This document shows positions 17,787-25,769 of a DNA stretch of 40,956 nucleotides, piece after piece; the first letter of the stretch is position 1; each line of letters begins with the position of its first letter. This stretch comes from Mesostigma viride (lineage: Eukaryota > Streptophyta > Mesostigmatophyceae > Mesostigmatales > Mesostigmataceae): positions 1 through 40,956 of the forward strand of contig RPFO01001015.1 of assembly GCA_009746045.1 (NCBI GenBank), in the 5' to 3' direction. The translations under genes were made by a program, and so were the position numbers. The notes under the pieces are model-generated. The model did not search any database. It was not told the origin of the DNA and was given only the letters and a program-made list of their open reading frames with translations.

Positions 17787-19514
17787 ATGTCGTTTGAGTA
17801 TGGTGTTTGTCCTGCTTTGATGCGGAAGAAGCGTAAACCGGTAAGAATAGCGCCGTCAATCACATTAACAACTACAGGAGGATCAAATCCCAGCGCCTCC
17901 CCGATTGCAGTAACAGCAACATTCAGCCAACCAGTCACCGGTTTCGCCTTGGGTGATATCGCTGTCATAAATGGTACTGCATCCGGTTTAACGGGCAGCG
18001 ACACCTCCTACGCGTTTACGGTGACTCCAGCAGTCGCTTATTCACTGACAACCGTCAGCGTTGGAGCAAATGCAGCAATCAACACGCTAGGAATCGGCAA
18101 CACGGCCTCCTCCACCCTCTCCTTCACGTACTCGCCCCCTCCGACGGTGACTCTCTCCACGACAAGCTTGACGCCCCGGACACCCGACCCCATCGCCAGG
18201 CCCGTGACGGCCACCTTCAACAGGCCCGTGACAGGTTTCGTACTCGGCGATATCATCGTGACAAACGGGATCGCCTCCGACTTTGGCGCCGTCGACACCG
18301 CCACCTACACGTTCAATGTCACCCCCTCCATGGCGGACAACCCCACGACCGTGAACGTGGGCGCCAACGCCGCGACGGACACCTTGACGGGGGTCGGCAA
18401 CACGGCGCCCACGCCGCTCAACTTCACCTACTCGTACGACCCCTCCTTAGACACCGCCGTGTACGCGTGGTACGACCCGTCGGACGGCACCACTCTGTTC
18501 AGCGACACGACGGCGACCGCCGTCCAGAGCACCGCGGGCGGGGACGTGCTGCGGATGAACGACAAGAAGAACCTGGCCTCGGGGTATCACGTAACGCAGT
18601 CCAATTCCGCACTGACCCCGATTCTGGACACCACCCAGCTCAACGGGAAGACGTCCCTCCGCTTCATCAACAGCCGCTTGGGCAATTTGAAATCGGCAAG
18701 CACGTTCTGGGCCTCTATCGGGACCAACGCATCCGTCATCATGGTCGCCAGACAGCTTTCGTCAACCGTCTACCCGGGGACGGGATCCATGAGAGGGTAC
18801 GTCATCGGAACGGACACGACAAGCCAGGGGTATCGTATGTTTTATAATCCGGATACTAATCGCTTGTTGGCGTCCTCTAAAGCAACGGACAACGGCGGCG
18901 TCAATTATGATTACATGTCTTATAATGGCTCTTATGAATTTTTTAACGACCACCCGCACACCCTTGCGATGGCGGTAAACACGGTCGATAACAGATTCGA
19001 CACTTTTTACGACGGTCGCACGAGCCGCGGACAGAACGGGTCAGACCCCGTCACGTGCACTGGCGCCCTGCTGATCGGTGGGGATACCGGCACCGCCAAC
19101 CGCGCCTTCGACGGGTGGATCGGCGAGATTCTGATATACAACACCGAAAAGACGTCCGCCGAATTAGAACTGATCCGCGGGTACCTCGTGAACAAGTGGG
19201 GGACTCCGCGGACGATTCTTCTCACCGTCGGCCTGACCACTTCCACCGCGACCCCGACGACCAGCCCCGTCACCGTTACCGCCACCTTCTCCGAATCTGT
19301 CACGGGCTTCACGTCCGGGGACGTCGCGGTGACCAACGGGTCCGTCACGGCTTTCTCGGGAAGCGGAACCACGTACACGATCACGGTCACGCCCACGACC
19401 GCCTACTCGCCCACGACGGTGAACGTGGCGGCCGGCGCGGGCCAGACATCGTCCGGGAAGCTCAACATCGTCGCGAACCAGTTGACGTTCACCTACACGC
19501 CACCTCCAGCGTAG
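17787..19514 (+). CDS. Fibre/adhesin with Ig-like repeats and a LamG-like domain
   Basis: A 575-aa protein. Two bacterial-type Ig-like repeats (about residues 24-112 and 116-212; repeating pattern PVTGFxLGDIxVxNGxAS ... TVNVGANAA) are followed by a concanavalin/LamG-like domain (about 222-475, VYAWYDPSDGTTLFSDTTA to GWIGEILIYNTEKTSAELEL) and a third Ig-like repeat (478-573, ESVTGFTSGDVAVTNGS). Such domains bind surface sugars or proteins, so a host-attachment role is likely. The Ig repeats look bacterial or phage-like and the third is separated from the first two. The start is uncertain because of the upstream in-phase ORF. The minus-strand ORF across its beginning is taken as a shadow. Confidence 0.75.
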   Translation: MSFEYGVCPALMRKKRKPVRIAPSITLTTTGGSNPSASPIAVTATFSQPVTGFALGDIAVINGTASGLTGSDTSYAFTVTPAVAYSLTTVSVGANAAINTLGIGNTASSTLSFTYSPPPTVTLSTTSLTPRTPDPIARPVTATFNRPVTGFVLGDIIVTNGIASDFGAVDTATYTFNVTPSMADNPTTVNVGANAATDTLTGVGNTAPTPLNFTYSYDPSLDTAVYAWYDPSDGTTLFSDTTATAVQSTAGGDVLRMNDKKNLASGYHVTQSNSALTPILDTTQLNGKTSLRFINSRLGNLKSASTFWASIGTNASVIMVARQLSSTVYPGTGSMRGYVIGTDTTSQGYRMFYNPDTNRLLASSKATDNGGVNYDYMSYNGSYEFFNDHPHTLAMAVNTVDNRFDTFYDGRTSRGQNGSDPVTCTGALLIGGDTGTANRAFDGWIGEILIYNTEKTSAELELIRGYLVNKWGTPRTILLTVGLTTSTATPTTSPVTVTATFSESVTGFTSGDVAVTNGSVTAFSGSGTTYTITVTPTTAYSPTTVNVAAGAGQTSSGKLNIVANQLTFTYTPPPA

Positions 19515-19559
19515 AGTTAAGACTAGAACTATTATCTCTTGTAAGCTGTAATAATAAGT

Positions 19560-20054
19560 ATGGATTATCCTACATTTTACCAAATTGCTTTAGATTCTGT
19601 CGCGTCACAGAACACAATCGACGAGTACAATGGAATTTATTCTTTCGATATTAAGCCAGACCCAAGAGCGCCTATCATAGACAGCACATGGCGCGGAGGG
19701 GTGCATTTTGCATATCTCAAGGACGTGGAAAACCAAGAAAACTACTCGCTTGTCGGGCTAGTTTCTTCAAGTTTTTCTGGAGGAGAGCATAACCCACAAG
19801 ACAGTGTCGTGCTATGTACCGAAGAATGCAAAGATGTTGCCGCCTCGTACACCGTGATAAACGACCATGCATTTTTCAACCTAAAAAACGATCACTTGTT
19901 TAGGAATGGCGGGAAACTCGAGATCGGTTTAGTGCACATTGACAGAGGAGTTGATGACAAACAATTCATCCCACTAACCCACGAGTCGTTTCTTTGCATC
20001 TTGCGTTTTGAGAAAATTCGCGGGTTCGACAAGTGCAAGTGCCATCACAAGTAG
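19560..20054 (+). CDS. Hypothetical protein with a C-terminal Cys/His tail
   Basis: A 164-aa protein, acidic and beta-rich by composition, with no signal peptide or membrane segment. It ends in FDKCKCHHK, a possible metal-binding tail. Base composition is more AT-rich than in the genes to its left. An ATCTCTTGTAAGCTGTAATA element precedes the ATG. No family was recognised. Confidence 0.6.
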   Translation: MDYPTFYQIALDSVASQNTIDEYNGIYSFDIKPDPRAPIIDSTWRGGVHFAYLKDVENQENYSLVGLVSSSFSGGEHNPQDSVVLCTEECKDVAASYTVINDHAFFNLKNDHLFRNGGKLEIGLVHIDRGVDDKQFIPLTHESFLCILRFEKIRGFDKCKCHHK

Positions 20055-20088
20055 GTTAAAAAAGCTCATCATAGGTTGAAACACTTCT

Positions 20089-20280
20089 ATGGGCAACTGT
20101 TTAAAGCTTGGTTACGAGTACTCAGAAATTCTGGAGGAGTCAATAAGGAGGATGAGAAGGAGCCCGACGTACCGACGCGCCTATGAGAGCGTGTATGTTC
20201 CTAAATGGATTTTAGAGATCGCGCCAGACTCCGAGGGCACTCCGACTCCAGCCCCATCACCTGATAATAAACATAACTAA
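20089..20280 (+). CDS. Small protein with an N-terminal MGNC acylation motif
   Basis: A 63-aa protein beginning MGNCLKLGYEYSEILEESIR. Gly2 and Cys4 match the pattern for N-myristoylation plus palmitoylation, which would anchor it in a membrane, although residue 6 is Lys rather than the preferred Ser/Thr. A charged helix and a Pro-rich tail follow. It lies 34 bp after the previous gene. Acylation is inferred from the motif only. Confidence 0.55.
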   Translation: MGNCLKLGYEYSEILEESIRRMRRSPTYRRAYESVYVPKWILEIAPDSEGTPTPAPSPDNKHN

Positions 20281-20321
20281 TCAATAAAATTTTCTTTGCA
20301 TGAATCTATACCACTTTCAAC

Positions 20322-20702
20322 ATGTTCGTGACCATGAACGACATTCTGAACTGCATCGAGGCTTGCAAGCCAGGTAGCGGCGGGTACATCCAGGACGGCA
20401 GCGAACGGGCCAGCAACGCCGCAGAGGTGGCGCGCATATCCTGCATCATCGCCGGAAAGCCTGACCCGTACGATGACAACTACCGTTTAGAGTTAGAACA
20501 GCTTGACAATCCTTTGACCCTCCTAGCCGCCGCCTCACGCGCACTAGGTAGCGAGGCGACCCCGGACGACGTTCACAAGGTGTGCGAGGACCTCGCGGTT
20601 CTCTCCATCATGGCCGGTTGCGTCACGGGCAGGCAGTCCATCTCTTCGCCGACATTCGCGAAGGTGAAGGAGCAACTGCAACTCTGGAGAGACATTCGCT
20701 AA
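20322..20702 (+). CDS. Hypothetical helical protein ending at the inverted-repeat edge
   Basis: A 126-aa mostly helical protein (MNDILNCIEACKPGSGGYIQ and on). Its stop codon TAA (20700-20702) spans the first bases of the right inverted arm, so the virus-specific region ends exactly with this gene. AATCTATACCAC lies 8 bp upstream of the ATG, and AATAAA at 20283 may serve the gene before. No family was recognised. Confidence 0.6.
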   Translation: MFVTMNDILNCIEACKPGSGGYIQDGSERASNAAEVARISCIIAGKPDPYDDNYRLELEQLDNPLTLLAAASRALGSEATPDDVHKVCEDLAVLSIMAGCVTGRQSISSPTFAKVKEQLQLWRDIR

Positions 20703-20827
20703 CCCCGCCACCCCTCTCCCGCCCTTCCCGGCACCTCCCGCGAGGACGCAGACTTCTAGGCCGGACCGCACCCTCCACGCGACGGTGTGTGTGGTCGAAG
20801 TGCGCCAGGTCTACGGCGGATGGTGAA

Positions 20828-20892
20828 TGGTGGCAAAATTGCACAGAAAGGATTAGAACTACCTTCAAATTATCTGTGCAATTTTGCCACCA
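20828..20892. repeat. Perfect 20-bp inverted repeat, right arm
   Basis: The same palindrome as at 3444-3508, with arms 20828-20847 and 20873-20892 and a 25-nt loop. Confidence 0.85.
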
Positions 20893-21454
20893 CCCCCACC
20901 CCCACCAAAGCTTGTGGGTAGGCGGGGCTCGGTGGGCGGCAGACCCACGGCGGGTGGTGACGGGTGCCGGAATTATGAAGCACCACTAAAGCCCGGCGAC
21001 CCTTGAGCCAAGGTTGGCGGGGGTCGAGAAAGGCTACTCGGCCCGTGGGAAGTTGTTAAAAATATTAACACCTTCCCGTGACGGATGCAAGTACCTACGA
21101 GGCACCACCTAAGCCCGGCGACCCTTGAGACAAGGTTGGCGGGGGTTGAGAGGGGCCAGTCGACCCGTGGGGAAGTTGTTAAAAATATTAACCACTTCCC
21201 GTGACAGATGCAAGTACCTACGAGGCACCACCCAAGCCCGGCGACCCCTGAGACAAGGTTGGCGGGGGTCGAGAAGGGCCAGTCGACCCGTGTTGAGGTT
21301 GTAAACAATATTTACAACTTCCTGTGACGGGTGCCAGTAACAAGTCTAAAACTCAAATATTTTATCACTCAATTATCACTCAATCATCATCACTCAAGAA
21401 TGGCTCCCCGGTACCCCACAAGCCCCTATCACTCAATAGGGGTATATATATATA

Positions 21455-22005
21455 GCCTGACATCGTGGTGCTGGACTTTGAGGGGGGTGGCCGGCATCTG
21501 CTTATTGACGTTTCGGTGGCGCGGCCCTTGGCTCTTAGCCACGTGGCTGGGGCCTCCCTCACGGCAGGTTACACGGCGGACCGGGCGGAGCGGGCCAAGC
21601 TCCTGGCCTACGGCGACGTCGGGCACCATCGTGTGGTGCCCTTTGTCCTGGAGGAGTTTGGGGCCATGGGGCCCCTGACCTCCGCCTTCTTCAAGGAGTG
21701 TTGCCGGCTCCGGGAGGACCGGCTGGACCTGGAGGGCCAGCGGGCCCCATGGTCGGCGCGGACCTGGACGTCATATTGGCGTCAGCGCTTGTCGGTGGCG
21801 CTGACTCGGGCCATGGCGGACATCATGCTCCGCCGTACGCGGGCTGATTTTGCGGTGCAGCAGGGCTATTAGGTTCCTCCCGTTAGGCGTTTCCATTGGT
21901 CTTATCGTAGTATAGAGCTTTGACATGGCTCTGTATATAGGTTTATAGCTGGGCGTTTGCTTTGGTTTGAGTGATTTCACTCTGCTGTAAGTAATTATAT
22001 TTTTA
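21455..22005 (+). mobile_element. 5'-truncated retroelement tail with REL-endonuclease-like C terminus
   Basis: A roughly 550-bp segment absent from the left arm, inserted in a TA microsatellite: TATATATATA lies on both sides, while the left arm has one uninterrupted run. The reading frame is open from the very first codons (PDIVVLDFEGGGRHLLIDVSV) to 21872. It continues with LALSHVAGASLTAGYTADRA, VLEEFGAMGP and LSVALTRAMADIMLRR. This is the pattern of the C-terminal restriction-like (PD-D/ExK) region of some eukaryotic retrotransposon polyproteins (family memory). The reverse transcriptase itself is missing. An AT-rich 3' end without a poly-A run follows the stop. Confidence 0.65.
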
Positions 22006-22077
22006 ATATATATATACTGTCCTGAGCCAGTAGACATCGCGCCTTACGCGGATCCGCGCTTTTTACGTTTCAGTTCA

Positions 22078-22281
22078 GACAACTGGTCTCAGACATGCAC
22101 GGGGCTCGGCGTGCCATGCTTCCACGTTTGTTGTCTCTTTTCAGACAACTGGTCTCAGACATGCACGGGGCTCGGCGTGCCATGCTGCCACGTTTGTTGT
22201 CTCTTTTCAGACAACTGGTCTCAGACATGCACGGGGCTCAGCGTGCCAATGCTTCAGTCCACGTTTGTTGTCTCTTTTCAT
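22078..22281 (-). repeat. Three tandem copies of the 66-71-bp repeat (inverted)
   Basis: Mirror of 2619-2822; units end in CCACGTTTGTTGTCTCTTTTC. Confidence 0.9.
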
Positions 22282-24100
22282 ATACTGTCACATGTCACCA
22301 TTTGAGCTCAGATCGAATGAGCCCAATTTTTGTAGGTGGTCTAGTATTATGGTTTAAATGTTGCTTGCAAGAATCCAGCTTGATATGAGTTCATTTGGTC
22401 ATGATTCCTATTTGTTTCATGTAAGAAACCGGTGCAAATGGCGTAAAACTGCATATTCATACTGTCACATGTCACCATTTGAGCTCATAATGAGCCCAAT
22501 TTTTGTAGGTGGTGTAGTATTATGGTTTAAATGTAGCTTGCAAGAATCCAGCTGGATATGAGTTCATTGGTTCATGATTCCTATTTGTTTCATGTAAGAA
22601 ACCGGTGCAAATGACAAAAGGTTGCATATTTATACTGTCACATGTCACCATTTGAGCTCATAATGAGCCCAATTTTTGTAGGTGGTCTAGTATTATGGTT
22701 TAAATGTAGCTTGCAAGAATCCAGCTCGATATGAGCTCATTTGGTCATGATTCCTATTTATTTCGTGTAAGAAAACGATGAAAATGGCGTAAAACTGCAT
22801 ATTTATACTGTCACATGTCACCATTTGAGCTCATAATGAGCCCAATTTTTGTAGGTGGTGTAGTATTATGGTTTAAATGTTGCTTGCAAGAATCCTGGCA
22901 GCTCGATATGAGTTCATTTGGTCATGATTCCTATTTGTTTCATGTAAGAAACCGGTGCAAATGACGAAAAGCTGCATATTTACACTGTCACATGTCACCA
23001 TTTGAGCTCAGAATGAGCCCAATTTTTGTGGGTGGTCTATTTTCATGGTCTAGATGCTGCTTGCAAGAATCCAGCCTGAAATGAGTTCATTTGTTCACTA
23101 TTCATATTTGTTTCATGTAAGAAAAGGGGGAAAATGACGAAAAACTGCACATGTATGCTGTCACATGTCACCATTTGAGCTCATAATGAGCCCAATTTTT
23201 GTGGGTGGTCTATTTTCATGGTATAAATGCTGCCTGCAAGAATCCAGCCTGATATGAGTTCATTTGTTCACTATTCATATTTGTTTCATGTCAGAAAAGG
23301 GGGAAAATGACGAAAAACTGCACATGTATGCTGTCACATGTCACCATTTGAGCTCAGAATGAGCCCAATTTTTGTGGGTGGTCTATTTTCATGGTCTACA
23401 TGCTGCCTGCAAGAATCCAGCCTGAAATGAGTTCATTTGTCCACTATTCATATTTGTTTCATGTAAGAAAAGGGGGAAAATGACGAAAAACTGCACATGT
23501 ATGCTGTCACATGTCACCATTTGAGCTCAGAATGAGCCCAATTTTTGTGGGTGGTCTATTTTCATGGTCTAGATGCTGCCTGCAAGAACCCAGCCTGATA
23601 TGAGTTCATTTGTTCACTGTTCATATTTGTTTCATGTAAGAAAAGGGGGAAAATGACGAAAAACTGCACATGTATGCTGTCACATGTCGCCATTTGAGCT
23701 CAGAATGAGCCCAATTTTTGTGGGTGGTCTATTTTCATGGTCTACATGCTGCCTGCAAGAATCCAGCCTGATATGAGTTCATTTGTTCACTATTCATATT
23801 TGTTTCATGTAAGAAAAGGGGGAAAATGACGAAAAACTGCACATGTATGCGGTCAAATGTCACCATTTGAGCTCAGAATGAGCCCAATTTTTGTGGGTGG
23901 TCTATTTTCATGGTCTAGATGCTGCCTGCAAGAATCCAGCCTGATATGAGTTCATTTGTTCACTATTCATATTTGTTTCATGTAAGAAAAGGGGGAAAAT
24001 GACGAAAAACTGCACATGTATGCGGTCAAATGTCACCATTTGAGCTCAGAATGAGCCAAATTTTTGTGGGTGGTCTATTTTCATGGTCTAGATGCTGATC
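22282..24100 (-). repeat. 173-bp satellite array, right arm, first block
   Basis: Inverted copies of the left-arm satellite. The four diverged units come first (22282-22990), then the near-identical type. The array is cut short at about 24095, where the unit breaks off into GATCAGAATGAGCCCAATAT. Confidence 0.92.
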
Positions 24101-24445
24101 AGAATGAGCCCAATATATATAAGTAACATTTAAACTCAGCCCAGTTTTGACGTCATTTCCAACTGAAAAAAATATTAATTAAATAATTCATTGATAAAAC
24201 ACGCGCTCCTATTGGGGAGTCGCAGAGCACAATAATACATGTTAAAGTGCTTTTCATCCCTGTATGTTGCACGCTGGGATCTAAAACTGAAAAATTTAAA
24301 CTCACATCAATAAGGCTAGTCTGAGTCTGAGTCATCAATTATGTGGGGAGGGCGGCGCTTGTGGCGCGGGGTCACCTTCGCTTGCTTGCTAGCCGTGCCC
24401 CGGTGTGCGACCTGCTTCGATCCGAACGCACTCTACTATCTCCGC
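24101..24445. other. Non-satellite segment of the duplicated unit
   Basis: AT-rich DNA containing the TATT (24173-24176) at which the second copy carries X and X'. Further right it becomes GC-rich. A plus-strand ORF at 24343-24591 overlaps the Tudor-like ORF and is not supported. Confidence 0.4.
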
Positions 24446-24736
24446 CTAACCTCGCGCAGTCGAGTCGGGTGGCAGATTGGGTAACTCTACACCTGGGCAT
24501 GCGCAAAGCGCAGCTCGCACCTCATCTAACCCTACTATTTCATCGTCCCCGTCTGTGTAGAGCACATGGACCATGTTGTGCTCCTTATTAAACGCCGTCA
24601 CATGGGCATGATACCGCTTCTCCCCTGAGTTTGGGCCTGAAAATATCTTGCATACCGGGGTCCCCACCAACCATTCCGGCTCGTGCACGTCCATGACATG
24701 CGATTTGAAAAGTGCCATCGCCGTCTTCTCCGCCAT
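24446..24736 (-). CDS. Small Tudor-like ORF, copy 1
   Basis: A 96-aa frame. Residues of about 23-75 (LVGTPVCKIF ... HAHVTAFNKEHNMVHVLYTD then GDDEIVGLDEVRAAL) fit the Tudor/Agenet-like barrel pattern 'G..V.K.F ... V..Y..DGD.E....E'. Such domains bind methylated histone tails or other modified proteins. The rest is short and plain, so this may be an exon or fragment. It lies in the duplicated unit between satellite and the 109-bp array, and the second copy (30514-30804) is the same. Expression is unknown. Confidence 0.45.
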   Translation of the reverse strand: MAEKTAMALFKSHVMDVHEPEWLVGTPVCKIFSGPNSGEKRYHAHVTAFNKEHNMVHVLYTDGDDEIVGLDEVRAALCACPGVELPNLPPDSTARG

Positions 24737-24790
24737 CGCTGATTCCGTTTTCTGTGCTTATTCCGTTTTCCCACCCCTCATGTTTCGCGC

Positions 24791-25769
24791 ACATACGAAA
24801 AGGACTTGAATTTCCTTGCTAACAGGTCGGTCTCGGCAATTCATCTTGCATTCACTGGAATTCATTCATCGAAGCCCCGAGACTGCCCGTCCAGTCTGAA
24901 CATACGAAAAGGACTTGAATTTCCTTGCTAACAGGTCGGTCTCGGCAATTCATCTTGCATTCACTGGAATTCACTCATCGAAGCCCCGAGACTGCCCGTC
25001 CAGTCTGAACATACGAAAAGGACTTGAATTTCCTTGCTAACAGGTCGGTCTCGGCAATTCATCTTGCATTCACTGGAATTCACTCATCGAAGCCCCGAGA
25101 CTGCCCGTCCAGTCTGAACATACGAAAAGGACTTGAATTTCCTTGCTAACAGGTCGGTCTCGGCAATTCATCTTGCATTCACTGGAATTCACTCATCGAA
25201 GCCCCGAGACTGCCCGTCCAGTCTGAACATACGAAAAGGACTTGAATTTCCTTGCTAACAGGTCGGTCTCGGCAATTCATCTTGCATTCACTGGAATTCA
25301 CTCATCGAAGCCCCGAGACTGCCCGTCCAGTCTGAACATACGAAAAGGACTTGAATTTCCTTGCTAACAGGTCGGTCTCGGCAATTCATCTTGCATTCAC
25401 TGGAATTCACTCATCGAAGCCCCGAGACTGCCCGTCCAGTCTGAACATACGAAAAGGACTTGAATTTCCTTGCTAACAGGTCGGTCTCGGCAATTCATCT
25501 TGCATTCACTGGAATTCACTCATCGAAGCCCCGAGACTGCCCGTCCAGTCTGAACATACGAAAAGGACTTGAATTTCCTTGCTAACAGGTCGGTCTCGGC
25601 AATTCATCTTGCATTCACTGGAATTCACTCATCGAAGCCCCGAGACTGCCCGTCCAGTCTGAACATACGAAAAGGACGAATTTCCTTGCTAACAGGTCGG
25701 TCTCGGCAATTCATCTTGCATTCACTGGAATTCATTCATCGAAGACCCGAGACTGCCCGTCCAGTCTGA
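24791..25769 (+). repeat. 109-bp tandem repeat, nine copies (copy 1)
   Basis: Units begin ACATACGAAAAGGACTTGAA at 24791 and every 109 bp after (24900, 25009, 25118, 25227, 25336, 25445, 25554, 25663). Middle units are practically identical; the last lacks TTG and has a changed end. There are no spacers, so it is a minisatellite and not a CRISPR array. Short ORFs across it are repeat products. Confidence 0.93.

Larger units (their letters stand above)
20701..23571 (-). repeat. Long inverted repeat, right arm (matches 1327-3636)
   Basis: The inverted counterpart of the left arm, starting at AACCCCGCCACCCC. It holds, going outward, the palindrome (20828-20892), the 123-bp repeats (about 20960-21330), the short triple repeat (22078-22281) and satellite units in matching order. 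It carries one extra insertion at 21455-22005. ORFs shared with the left arm are products of the repeat. Confidence 0.9.

Noticed and set aside
17600-18004. Minus-strand 134-aa ORF
   Set aside because: Fully antisense to the fibre gene with Ig-like repeats; it has no promoter motif or known domain. Some of it reads plausibly, but the plus strand explains the region better.
24791-25769. CRISPR array
   Set aside because: Repeats are 109 bp and directly adjoin without unique spacers, in a eukaryotic setting.
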